From Paenibacillus sp. FSL K6-1330 (GTDB taxonomy: Bacteria; Bacillota; Bacilli; Paenibacillales; Paenibacillaceae), in contig NZ_CP150269.1 in assembly GCF_037976825.1 (NCBI RefSeq), positions 5,841,501 to 5,905,500 on the forward strand: a stretch of 64,000 nucleotides of DNA. The letters are read 5' to 3'. This document shows positions 16,858-24,968 of the stretch, piece by piece (position 1 is the stretch's first letter; every line of letters begins with the position of its first letter). Below the pieces are notes generated by a model. It worked only from the letters and a program-made list of their open reading frames with translations, searched no databases and had not been told where the DNA came from. Made by a program: the position numbers and the translations under genes.

Positions 16858-17664
16858 TTATTTCAAATAATTCGTAATCAGTCCTGCGGTTTCCTCAATC
16901 GCCTTGTCAGTAACATCGATGACGGGACATCCGAGCTCCGCATACAACGACAACGCATAATCCAGTTCTTCTTGTATCCGCTCAAGGGATGCATATTGCA
17001 CCTGGTGCGGCAATCCCATGACCTTTAAGCGCTCGCTGCGGATTTTAAGCAGATGCTTCGGTTCGATCGTAAGTCCGATAATCGTGCCATCCGTTACTTC
17101 TCTAAGCTGTGAAGGGGGCGACATCTCCGGTACGATCGGGAAATTGACCGTTTTGTAGCCTTTATGAGCGAGAAACATCGATAGCGGCGTCTTGGATATT
17201 CGGGATACGCCCAGCAATATGATGTCCGCCTTCAAAATGGCGCTAACGTCCTTGCCATCGTCATATTGGACAGCGAATTCCATCGCGTCGACCCTCCGGA
17301 AATAGCTGTCGTCCAAGCGATGCAGCAGCCCCGGCAGCCGTTTGGGATAGTCGTTGAACGTATCGGCAAATGCCTGCATCATCGGCCCCATAATATCCAC
17401 CGTACGAATGTTGAGTCGCACGGCTTCCTCCCGAATTACCTCGCGAAGCTCCGGCTGCACGAGCGTGTAAGCCACAAAGCCTCCGCGCCGCGCCACCTCC
17501 TCCATCAATTCGGTCAATTCATCCTCGTCGCGAACGTTCATATAACGTTTAATCTCTGTATTCGGAAGCTCGAACTGGCGTAACGTAGCTTGCACAACCG
17601 CTTCAGCCGTCTCCCCAATGGAGTCCGAACAGATTGCTATGAAATGTGTTAATGCCTGATTCAT
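16858..17664 (-). CDS. Pyruvate phosphate dikinase / PEP synthase regulatory protein (DUF299)
   Basis: A bifunctional ADP-dependent kinase and Pi-dependent pyrophosphorylase that inactivates or reactivates PPDK or PEP synthase by (de)phosphorylating its active-site Thr. The 268-residue protein has the N-terminal CSDSIGETAE and a P-loop GVSRISKTPLS (about 151-161). The fifth P-loop residue is Ile where Thr or Ser is usual. In Bacillus the homologue yqfL follows ccpN (yqzB) and takes part in CcpN-controlled gluconeogenesis. The same order is seen here, 13 bases after ccpN. GGGAGGAAT precedes the ATG. Confidence 0.92.
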   Translation of the reverse strand: MNQALTHFIAICSDSIGETAEAVVQATLRQFELPNTEIKRYMNVRDEDELTELMEEVARRGGFVAYTLVQPELREVIREEAVRLNIRTVDIMGPMMQAFADTFNDYPKRLPGLLHRLDDSYFRRVDAMEFAVQYDDGKDVSAILKADIILLGVSRISKTPLSMFLAHKGYKTVNFPIVPEMSPPSQLREVTDGTIIGLTIEPKHLLKIRSERLKVMGLPHQVQYASLERIQEELDYALSLYAELGCPVIDVTDKAIEETAGLITNYLK

Positions 17665-17677
17665 CCGATTCCTCCCA

Positions 17678-18340
17678 TTATTCCTCGGCTACCATGTCGA
17701 GCAGCATTTTGATAATATTCGTTTTTGTAATCCGACCCACAACCTTCCAGTGTTCCCCCGGATTCCCCGTGGTGGATGGTACAACAACTGGCAGGCTATC
17801 GATTTGATGATTGATGATTTTTCGCGCGGCATCCAGCACCGTATCTTCCGGCTGCACAGTTGTCACGTTAGCCCGGCGGGTCATAATCAGGCTTACCGGC
17901 ATGGAGGATGCAGTTGGGTTGCCAAGCGTTACCTTAAGCAAATCCTTGCGGGACACAATCCCGGCCAGATGGCCGTCGGCATCGGTAACGATCAGATTCC
18001 CCACGTTCTCCAGAAACAAGGATACAACGGCTTCATGAATCGTCGTGGTCTCACGCACAATAACCGGAACACCGTGCAGATCGCCAACCTTCATTTTGAG
18101 CAGGCGAAACTTCTCCTCCCGGTCGCGCGTACCCCGCTTTCCCAGGAAGTACCCTACCTTTGGCTTGGCATCAATATAATCCAGAACCACCAGTTTGGAT
18201 AAATCGGTACGAAGGGTGGCTCGGCTGACATTCAGCATCTCCGCAATCTGATCTCCTGTAATCGGTGCATGTTTTTTTACGATATCGACGATATCTTGCT
18301 GCCTTGTCGTCAGTTCGATAGTGATCCCTCCTGCGTGCAT
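17678..18340 (-). CDS. ccpN: CcpN-type transcriptional repressor (HTH plus two CBS domains)
   Basis: In Bacillus CcpN represses gapB, pckA and the small RNA SR1 in the presence of glucose and senses ATP/ADP through its CBS domains. Seen here are an N-terminal winged helix-turn-helix with ITGDQIAEMLNVSRATLRTDL (split about residues 25-45) and a tandem CBS pair (about 85-215) with GNLIVTDADGHLAGIVSRKD. The start is uncertain. ATG 18340 has only a weak AGAGG in front. A much stronger GCAGGAGGG lies inside the frame, 7 bases before an ATC codon (18316-18314) at the point where family members begin (IELTTRQQ). The downstream gene is ppsR. Confidence 0.9.
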   Translation of the reverse strand: MHAGGITIELTTRQQDIVDIVKKHAPITGDQIAEMLNVSRATLRTDLSKLVVLDYIDAKPKVGYFLGKRGTRDREEKFRLLKMKVGDLHGVPVIVRETTTIHEAVVSLFLENVGNLIVTDADGHLAGIVSRKDLLKVTLGNPTASSMPVSLIMTRRANVTTVQPEDTVLDAARKIINHQIDSLPVVVPSTTGNPGEHWKVVGRITKTNIIKMLLDMVAEE

Positions 18341-18359
18341 TTCCTCTACTTGCCGATAT

Positions 18360-18370
18360 AATACGTCATA
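18360..18370 (-). promoter_or_regulatory. CcpN-like box in front of ccpN
   Basis: On the minus strand TATGACGTATT matches 10 of 11 positions of the CcpN consensus TRTGHYATAYW. It lies 20 bases upstream of the ccpN ATG inside a very AT-rich stretch, so a chance match is possible. If real it would mean autoregulation. Confidence 0.3.
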
Positions 18371-18466
18371 TATAATATATATGCAACATATTTTCGTCCA
18401 AAAATACATAATTAGGTATTAATCATTTTTTTGATGCCCATCAAAAAAAGTTATAAATCCACTAAA

Positions 18467-18509
18467 AAAGCATGCTTCAGGAAAGTTTCCTCCCCCATAA
18501 GCATGCTTT
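18467..18509 (-). terminator. Terminator of the SR1P transcript
   Basis: AAAGCATGCTT and AAGCATGCTTT form an 11-bp stem across a 21-base region, followed on the minus strand by TTTTTAGTGG. It separates the SR1P gene from ccpN. Confidence 0.7.
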
Positions 18510-18548
18510 GTGTTTGTATTTACTTTTCATCTAACCATTATCAATTGT

Positions 18549-18722
18549 TTAATCTTGAGGGTCTGTACCTTTGCATTCTCCTTTACCGCAAAATCCATAA
18601 ATGATCTTCACTCCGTCGGTTGGAATCGTGTCCACCATTTCATCACATCTGGAGCATATAATCAGGCCCCATTCCTCGTTTGCCTTGCCTTTCGCTGCCT
18701 CTGGACTTGTTAACGCTTTCAT
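18549..18722 (-). CDS. SR1P-family GapA-binding peptide (SR1-type RNA)
   Basis: An ATG at 18722 after ATAAGGAGG encodes 57 residues, ending at 18549. The C-terminal part has the SR1P layout: GLIICSRC, then 16 residues from the second Cys to the Tyr of IIYGFCG, then another Cys. The spacing is the same as in the B. subtilis peptide (GTIVCQ-x-C, 16 to Y, LYGKCG). SR1P binds GapA and, through it, RNase J1. It is translated from the dual-function RNA SR1, whose transcription CcpN represses. Here the gene is directly upstream of ccpN with its own terminator. The N-terminal 17 residues are an extension relative to B. subtilis. I infer the RNA function from the family. Confidence 0.8.
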   Translation of the reverse strand: MKALTSPEAAKGKANEEWGLIICSRCDEMVDTIPTDGVKIIYGFCGKGECKGTDPQD

Positions 18723-19049
18723 AACATTTCCTCCTTATGTTTTTTCACTTTGCTGCAAGGCTGTTTACGCTTTGTTATCAAGGGGTAACTCGATTCGCCA
18801 CATCTTACTGAAGACCAGACCAACCGTTTCGCTAACATACATCCCTTTATTTTCCACTATATTCTTAATGTATTGGGTAAGAAATGAAGATATGAGTAAA
18901 TTATGATTATGAAACAAAAAACACGTTAAGTAATATTTATGTCATCATGATTCATGTGTGGAGGATAGGGGATACCCTTAATTTGGCATGATATGATAAT
19001 ATATACTTCAGATTTAATGGAAATTGACATTATAGACGGAGGGTTTGGA
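18723..19049. other. Divergent intergenic region between the SR1P gene and the CDF transporter
   Basis: 327 AT-rich bases with no supported gene. The SR1P ribosome site (GGAGGAAATGTT, minus strand) is at the left edge and GACGGAGGG for the transporter at the right edge. I could not define a convincing promoter for either gene. A TATAGT on the minus strand (about 18860) has only a poor -35 partner. Confidence 0.5.
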
Positions 19050-20024
19050 TTGAAGAACACATGGCAGCTCATTAAGAAAGGAAACACCTCATCCGCGATA
19101 GCGGCACTGGGCAACACGGGACTGGCCATAATCAAGGGGATTGCGGCGTCTGTTAGCGGCAGCGGCACGATGTTTGCCTCCGCCATGCACTCCGTGGCCG
19201 ATGCCGTAAACCAGGGGTTTGTATTCGTAGGCAGCGTGCTCGCCGAGCGGAAGCCGACCAAGAAGTTCCCCACCGGATTCGGCAGGGTCATAAATCTGGT
19301 TTGCATGGTCGCGGTGATCGTGGTTACCATCATGGCCTACGAAACGATACTGAAAGGTTTCAAGCTGTTAAACCATCCGGAAGAAGCCACGAATTTCTGG
19401 CTTAATTTTATTGTGCTGGCCATTGCCGTTATCATTGACGGTTCCATACTGGTTAAAGCCATGAAAGAAATTATGAAGGAAACCCGTGTTCAAGCATCCG
19501 GCCTTGCCCTGCTGCCCGCCGCTTTCAAAAATGCCGGCCGTGCTGCCCCGCCTACACGGCTTGTGTTCTATGAAGACATCGTGGCTACACTCGGCGCCCT
19601 CTTTGCTCTGGTTGCCATTATATTCGCATATTTCTTTAACTTCCTCATCCTGGATGGAATCGCCACAATCCTGATCGGCTGTCTGATGGTAGGCGTTGCC
19701 TTTAAGGTCGGATATGACAATATGGTCGGCTTAATCGGAGTCGCCGCTCCGAATGAAGTGGAAGAGAAGATCTCCCAGATCATTCTCGGCGATCCGGATG
19801 TCCGCGACATCAATCGTCTTCGCATCCTGCAGGAAGGGCGCAACTATCATGTGGAGGCCTACATTGAACTGAAAAAAGGGATGACCCTGGCCGAAGCAGG
19901 CCATTCCAAAATGAGAATCAACGCCCTGCTGACCCAGGATCCGAACATCTCGGATGTGACCTTGGGCATCCTGGAGGACGATGGAATCAAGCTCTGGAAT
20001 CCGAGCGATCCTATAGATAACTAA
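19050..20024 (+). CDS. Cation diffusion facilitator transporter (SLC30A9-like)
   Basis: A proton-coupled divalent metal exporter of the CDF family, probably in the cell membrane. The 324 residues hold six helices. Helix 2 has the metal-site Asp in HSVADAVNQG and helix 5 has YEDIVATLGALFAL. A C-terminal cytosolic domain (about 235-320) follows. The start is taken as TTG 19050 (reading M-KNTWQLIKKGN), because GACGGAGGG lies about 6 bases before it. In-frame ATGs upstream have no ribosome site. The metal is not predictable. A terminator follows at the convergent junction with the peptidase gene. Confidence 0.88.
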   Translation: MKNTWQLIKKGNTSSAIAALGNTGLAIIKGIAASVSGSGTMFASAMHSVADAVNQGFVFVGSVLAERKPTKKFPTGFGRVINLVCMVAVIVVTIMAYETILKGFKLLNHPEEATNFWLNFIVLAIAVIIDGSILVKAMKEIMKETRVQASGLALLPAAFKNAGRAAPPTRLVFYEDIVATLGALFALVAIIFAYFFNFLILDGIATILIGCLMVGVAFKVGYDNMVGLIGVAAPNEVEEKISQIILGDPDVRDINRLRILQEGRNYHVEAYIELKKGMTLAEAGHSKMRINALLTQDPNISDVTLGILEDDGIKLWNPSDPIDN

Positions 20025-20030
20025 AAGAGA

Positions 20031-20079
20031 AAGAGGCGTACCTCAGAGTCCGAATGGACCTTGGGTACGCCTCTTTTTT
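20031..20079. terminator. Bidirectional terminator, CDF gene and S9 peptidase gene
   Basis: AAGAGGCGTACC pairs with GGTACGCCTCTT, with a second inner pairing, followed by TTTTTTC. Confidence 0.85.
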
Positions 20080-20089
20080 CATACGACTC

Positions 20090-21886
20090 TTACTGATTGC
20101 GCTTCAGGAATTCGACCATCCGGGCATAAGCGATTTTTTCGTTGGCCTTCTTCGTAATGCCATGCCCCTCGTCTTCGAAAACAAGATATTCCACGTCACG
20201 GCCCTTCGCTCTCAAGGCTTCGACGATTTGGTCAGATTCCTCTTTGACGACACGCGGATCGTTAGCCCCTTGGATGATCAGCATCGGGTTCACCATATCA
20301 TCCAGGTACGTAATCGGCGAATCCTTGATAAAGCGTTCTTTATCCCGTTCCGGATCGCCTATCCAGCGCTCCATAATCGGCTTCCAGTGCTCCGGTACCG
20401 AGTTGTAGAAAGTAAACAGGTTGCTGACCCCGACAATATCAATGGCCGCTTTGAAATACTCCGGATTACGCCCTGCCAGCAGCAGAGTCATATAACCGCC
20501 GTAGCTTCCGCCCATCACGAAGAGTTTCTCACGGCTCGATATGCCTTGCTCGAACAGCCAATCCATACCTGCCAAGCAGTCCTTACGCGGTCCCTCGCCC
20601 CAATCCTGCTCCACCAATTTCACGAAGGAGCTGCCGTAACCCGTGCTTCCCCGGAAGTTCGGGCAGAAGATGTGATACCCTTTGGCCAGGATATACTGGA
20701 ACATCGAACGGAACTGCTTGCGTTCCGAGGCTTGCGGGCCGCCATGCGGCCAAAATACCGTATAACCGTTCGCCACGTGGTCTTTGGCACGGAACAGGAG
20801 GGCTTCGATCTCCATGCCGTCAAAAGAGGGATACGTTACGACCTCAGGCGTCACCATGTCCTCGTCGGTTAATCCGGTCAGGACATTCTTCGTGATCATG
20901 CTCCATGCGCCATTCGCATACCGGTAAATGTTAAGCGGCTTCACGGCTCCGCGGGCCAGCAGGTACAGATTGCCGGATTTCGTCACGTTCAGCTGCTCCA
21001 CGATGTCCGATGGAAGAGGAATGGCGGTTAACTCACCACTGTCTAGCGAATAGGCATACAGTCGATCCTCCACCCCTTTTTCCGTGACGATGTAAAGCGT
21101 CCGTGAATCCTTATGATAGCGCAAGAGCTGGATGCTCTCCCGGTCAATGCGGCACAGCGGTTCAAACTTCTGCTGAGCAATGTCGTAAGTGGCTACATAT
21201 GAAAATTCCGATTCGTAATCCGTTGCAAATATGACCTGGTCATTGCTGGCGAACAGTACATCGCCTGAGATATGCACCTGTTCAGGGGAAGGCGTCAAGC
21301 ACAACGGCTCTTGGCCTTCACGCTTCACGTAACTGACATAGTAGGTGTTGGCATACATTTGGGTATACGCGATGGTTTTCTCGTCAGGACTGACAGCACA
21401 CATTTCGGTTGACGTAACCTGGCCTTCAAGCAGCAGCTGATCCTTTTTGGTATCCAGATGGTATACACGTGAGTTCAGAAAGGATGGATTGTCTTTCGAC
21501 GTAACGTAATATAAGCGCTTGCCGTCCTCTGACAGATGAACGAAATAATGTTTGTCATCCGCATCAGCCCCTTCGAACAAAGGCATCGGTTCGCCACCAT
21601 TCCAAGGCAGCGCATGAAACTGATAATTCTCATTCCCGTCACGGTCAAACGCCGTTAAGATATGTCGCCCTTCCGGGTCCAGCTTGATAAAGCTTGCGAT
21701 CTGATCATTGTATGTAAGCGGATAAGGGTAGGACGTCTCTCCTTCTAACTCCATGGCCCATAAATTAAACTTGCCGTTCAGGCTGCTGCTGAACACGAGC
21801 CGTGACTCGTCTGCGCTGATTCCGAAGGTACGAATGCCATACGTTTGAAAAAATTGCTCCACATCGGGTTTAGGAAATTCGATCAT
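20090..21886 (-). CDS. S9 family serine peptidase (acylaminoacyl-peptidase-like)
   Basis: A cytosolic oligopeptidase of 598 residues. The N-terminal two thirds (about 20-350) form a beta-propeller (YHLDTKKDQLL, YAYSLDSGEL blades). The C-terminal alpha/beta hydrolase domain has Ser461 in GGSYGGY, Asp543 in GANDPRV and His575 in DEGHGI, a complete catalytic triad. No signal peptide is seen. GGGAGGC precedes the ATG by about 8 bases. It stands alone and convergent with the CDF gene. Whether it prefers acyl-amino acids or Pro-containing peptides cannot be told from sequence. Confidence 0.92.
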   Translation of the reverse strand: MIEFPKPDVEQFFQTYGIRTFGISADESRLVFSSSLNGKFNLWAMELEGETSYPYPLTYNDQIASFIKLDPEGRHILTAFDRDGNENYQFHALPWNGGEPMPLFEGADADDKHYFVHLSEDGKRLYYVTSKDNPSFLNSRVYHLDTKKDQLLLEGQVTSTEMCAVSPDEKTIAYTQMYANTYYVSYVKREGQEPLCLTPSPEQVHISGDVLFASNDQVIFATDYESEFSYVATYDIAQQKFEPLCRIDRESIQLLRYHKDSRTLYIVTEKGVEDRLYAYSLDSGELTAIPLPSDIVEQLNVTKSGNLYLLARGAVKPLNIYRYANGAWSMITKNVLTGLTDEDMVTPEVVTYPSFDGMEIEALLFRAKDHVANGYTVFWPHGGPQASERKQFRSMFQYILAKGYHIFCPNFRGSTGYGSSFVKLVEQDWGEGPRKDCLAGMDWLFEQGISSREKLFVMGGSYGGYMTLLLAGRNPEYFKAAIDIVGVSNLFTFYNSVPEHWKPIMERWIGDPERDKERFIKDSPITYLDDMVNPMLIIQGANDPRVVKEESDQIVEALRAKGRDVEYLVFEDEGHGITKKANEKIAYARMVEFLKRNQ

Positions 21887-22104
21887 TCATTTGCCTCCCT
21901 GACCTCATTTTATTATCCATCGGTTAATAAATGGAGAAGTTTGCCAACCACTGGATTAATCCCATTATAACGCAAAGCTTTCTAAGGGGCATCATTACAT
22001 AGGCTGGCAGATTGCTACGACTGTGGACCGAGATGAGGCACTTTTTGACCTAAGGCTAGCCTGTGCGTTTGCCATCATCCGTTCACGGATTCCCTCTTCA
22101 GCCC

Positions 22105-22132
22105 GCATATCTGCACCAAGATTCCATATAAA
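22105..22132 (+). promoter_or_regulatory. Candidate sigma-E promoter of spoVR
   Basis: GCATAT (22105-22110) and CATATAAA (22125-22132), 14 bp apart, fit the mother-cell sigma-E pattern (KMATATT, 14-15 bp, CATACANT) with two or three mismatches. It lies 40 bases before the spoVR start, and spoVR is a sigma-E gene in B. subtilis. Confidence 0.5.
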
Positions 22133-22172
22133 TGATAAGAACCATGTTTTTAATAACGAAGGGGGGATTCTC

Positions 22173-23564
22173 GTGCACCAAGACGAGATCGCGGAACTGG
22201 AACGTTCCATTGCGGAGATTACCGAGATCGCTACAGGCTTTGGCCTTGATTTTTACCCTATGCGATATGAGATCTGCCCGGCAGACATCATATACACCTT
22301 CGGTGCCTACGGCATGCCAACCCGGTTCAGCCACTGGAGCTTCGGAAAAACCTTTAATAAAATGAAGATGCAGTACGACTTCGGCCTTAGCAAAATCTAC
22401 GAGCTCGTGATCAACTCCAATCCGTGTTATGCGTTTCTCCTGGACGGCAACTCCCTGATTCAGAATAAACTCATAGTCGCCCATGTCCTTGCACACTGCG
22501 ATTTCTTTAAAAACAACGCCCGCTTCTCCGTCTCCAACCGTAATATGGTCGAGAGCATGTCGGCTACAGCCGAGCGCATCTCCCGTTATGAGATCGAACA
22601 TGGCACGGAGGCGGTTGAGCAGTTTATTGACGCCGTTCTAGCGATTCAAGAGCATGTGGATCCCCATATCATAAGACCGGATAAACTTGATAAGCAGCGG
22701 TACACCGCACGGCGGATGCAGGCGCAGAAGGAGGAATCCAAGCGGCAGAAGCCTCCCGGCCGGTACGACGATTTATGGGATATGGACGAAGACGGTGAAA
22801 ACAAAGCCGACAAATTGCCGGCGTCACCCAAACGCTTCCCGCCCGAGCCTGAGAAAGACATCATGTGGTTCATTCAGGAGCACTCCGACATTCTGGAGGA
22901 TTGGCAGCGAGACATTATGAGCATGCTGCGGGAGGAGATGCTGTACTTCTGGCCGCAGATGGAAACCAAAATCATGAACGAGGGCTGGGCTTCGTACTGG
23001 CACCAGCGCATTCTGCGGGAGATGGACCTAACCAGCGAGGAAACGGTGGAATTCGCCAAGCTCAACGCCTCGGTCGTGCAGCCGTCGCGCCACAGCCTGA
23101 ACCCTTATTACCTCGGACTGAAAATCTTCGAGGATATCGAGCGCCGCTGGGATCGGGAGAAGATGTTTGATGTACGCGAATACGATTCCGATATTTCCTT
23201 CCTGCGCAATTATTTAACAAAGGAACTCGTGGAGGACCTGGACCTCTATGTCTTCGAGAAAAAAGGCCCAGAGTGGAAAATCACCGACAAGGCATGGGAG
23301 AACATCCGCGATCAGCTGGTCGTCTCCCGCGTAAACGGCGGCTCGCCGTTTCTCGTCGTGACCGATGGCGATCATCTCCGTTCCGGCGAGCTGATGATCA
23401 AGCATCTGTACGAAGGCATTGAGCTCGACCTGAAGTATATGGAGCGCACCATCCCTTATGTCTACCGGCTCTGGGGCAAACCCGTGCATCTGCACAGCAT
23501 GATCGAGGGCAAACCGATTCTGTTCTCCTATGACGGCAAGAAGCTCCATCGGCGATTTATTTAA
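22173..23564 (+). CDS. spoVR: Stage V sporulation protein SpoVR family
   Basis: SpoVR is a mother-cell protein needed for normal spore cortex formation in B. subtilis. The biochemical activity is unknown. The 463 residues include the family's N-terminal [11 protein letters not shown] region, the [10 protein letters not shown] segment, [11 protein letters not shown] with a conserved His, and a central NEGWASYWH motif. The start is GTG 22173, about 7 bases after GAAGGGGGG. Upstream in-frame codons lie in the leader region and have no ribosome site. In many bacteria spoVR is linked to prkA and yhbH. Here prkA lies 1.4 kb away on the other strand and yhbH is not seen. Confidence 0.93.
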   Translation: MHQDEIAELERSIAEITEIATGFGLDFYPMRYEICPADIIYTFGAYGMPTRFSHWSFGKTFNKMKMQYDFGLSKIYELVINSNPCYAFLLDGNSLIQNKLIVAHVLAHCDFFKNNARFSVSNRNMVESMSATAERISRYEIEHGTEAVEQFIDAVLAIQEHVDPHIIRPDKLDKQRYTARRMQAQKEESKRQKPPGRYDDLWDMDEDGENKADKLPASPKRFPPEPEKDIMWFIQEHSDILEDWQRDIMSMLREEMLYFWPQMETKIMNEGWASYWHQRILREMDLTSEETVEFAKLNASVVQPSRHSLNPYYLGLKIFEDIERRWDREKMFDVREYDSDISFLRNYLTKELVEDLDLYVFEKKGPEWKITDKAWENIRDQLVVSRVNGGSPFLVVTDGDHLRSGELMIKHLYEGIELDLKYMERTIPYVYRLWGKPVHLHSMIEGKPILFSYDGKKLHRRFI

Positions 23565-23603
23565 CAACGCAATGCTTGAAGGACAATATGGCGCCATATA
23601 ACA

Positions 23604-23655
23604 AACAGCACCCGCACATGAGGGAATTCTCCTCAACGCGGGTGCTGCTGTTGTT
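23604..23655. terminator. Bidirectional terminator, spoVR and globin-sensor gene
   Basis: CAGCACCCGC pairs with GCGGGTGCTG across 22 bases. T-rich sequence flanks the stem on the plus strand. Confidence 0.75.
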
Positions 23656-23693
23656 TACAGATATCCTTAATCTATTCGCTTCTCAGGTCCCTG

Positions 23694-24755
23694 TTATACG
23701 CTTACCTTCTCGGATACGGTTCCCTCTTGGACATCGTGCTTCTGAACATCATATTCATGTTGAAGCGATTCCAAATCATCGGCCAGCTTTTCCATCATTT
23801 TCACAAAAGCAGCCAATTCCTGCGAGCTTGCCGCCTGATTACGTGCGTTCATCGACGTTTTTTCCGATTCCTGCTCCACAAGACCCAGCTTGCGAATAAT
23901 GCCGCTAACCTTGTCCTGAATCTCATCCATCGCCTTCTTGGAGTTGGTGGCCAGCTTTCGGACTTCCCCGGCAACCACCTCGAAGCCTCTGCCTAATTCC
24001 CCGGCATGAGCAGCCTCAATTGCCGCATTCAGACCGAGCAAGTGGCTCTGATCCGAGATTTCCCTGATCAAGCTGCCCATCTGCTCAATATGCAGAATTT
24101 CCTCGCCCAGCTCGGAAGTCAGAGTATGCGCTTTATCCTGTGCCTCTGCTGTTTTGATTGCATTGTCAGCCATTAACGCCGCGCTTTGATCCAGCTCCAC
24201 GATCATGGCAGTCAATTCTTGAACTGCATTTGTAATCGCTTCCAACATTCTTTGTTGATCCGATACCAAGTTGCTGATCTTCTCTTTCTCTTTCATTTCG
24301 TAAGCTTCCAGGACGAGCTGGGAGTCTAAATTAAACATCTTGCTCAGCGCATGCACCACTTGGATCCACTGATCCGGTACGATTTGCTTCAGTAAATCGG
24401 TGGCGATGTCCAGATAAACCATGTAACTTCCAAGGTAATAGTCTGTTTTCAGGCCGATTCTGGAGTGAACTTGTCCGATCTTAATCCGTTCGGCAATATA
24501 AGCATCATCCACTCTCCCTGCCGCAAGTGACATCCAATATACCCGCTGAGTCTCCTTAAGCCGTTCCACGGTCGAGGTACGCTCGATAATCTGCATCAGC
24601 TGCGGCTGCGTCCCGATCTGCGCGTAAAACCGGTTAACGACCTCTTCAACCACCTTCGCAAACACATCACGATGTTTAGCCAGCAGTTCCAACCCTTGTT
24701 CATCCAATCCGATATACTCCAACTGTTGGCGTCTTTTCGGGGAAACATCAATCAT
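23694..24755 (-). CDS. Globin-coupled sensor, HemAT-like methyl-accepting protein
   Basis: A soluble oxygen or gas sensor. Residues about 10-175 form a protoglobin domain whose proximal heme ligand is His97 in VHSRIGL, followed by YYLGSYMVY. The C-terminal half is a methyl-accepting signalling coiled coil with the conserved tip [18 protein letters not shown] (about 235-252). There is no transmembrane segment. The 353-residue length is shorter than B. subtilis HemAT (432). The start is ATG 24755, with AGGAG 13 bases before it. No chemotaxis or flagellar genes are near, so it is either an orphan receptor or has a non-motility output. Confidence 0.9.
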   Translation of the reverse strand: MIDVSPKRRQQLEYIGLDEQGLELLAKHRDVFAKVVEEVVNRFYAQIGTQPQLMQIIERTSTVERLKETQRVYWMSLAAGRVDDAYIAERIKIGQVHSRIGLKTDYYLGSYMVYLDIATDLLKQIVPDQWIQVVHALSKMFNLDSQLVLEAYEMKEKEKISNLVSDQQRMLEAITNAVQELTAMIVELDQSAALMADNAIKTAEAQDKAHTLTSELGEEILHIEQMGSLIREISDQSHLLGLNAAIEAAHAGELGRGFEVVAGEVRKLATNSKKAMDEIQDKVSGIIRKLGLVEQESEKTSMNARNQAASSQELAAFVKMMEKLADDLESLQHEYDVQKHDVQEGTVSEKVSV

Positions 24756-24908
24756 TTCGAAAAATCCACTCCTAAATAACGTGATCCATATCACAGGTTC
24801 AAGTACTTAGGGTCCATTATAGACTATATTTACCACCTAGACATAATGCTAAAGTCCTAATTATGTGTATATTTGCACCTCCTAACCGGGCTATTTCATC
24901 CCGAAGCA

Positions 24909-24943
24909 TGAGAAACCACCCTAACTTCTTGGGTGGCTTCTCA
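24909..24943 (-). terminator. Hairpin after prkA (weak terminator)
   Basis: TGAGAAACCACCC pairs with GGGTGGCTTCTCA (one mismatch) across 9 bases. No U-tract follows, so it may stabilise or only partly terminate the prkA mRNA. Confidence 0.45.
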
Positions 24944-24968
24944 TAGCATTCCATTATTCTATCCGGTA

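Noticed and set aside
18938..18948. CcpN-like TATGTCATCAT near the CDF transporter
   Set aside because: Two mismatches in the informative half and 216 bases from the SR1P start. Likely chance in AT-rich DNA.
20054..20872. 272-codon frame antisense to the S9 peptidase
   Set aside because: Covers the catalytic region of a well-supported gene and begins inside a terminator. No independent signals.
22023..22172. 50-codon extension of spoVR
   Set aside because: Runs through the candidate sigma-E promoter. GTG 22173 has the ribosome site.
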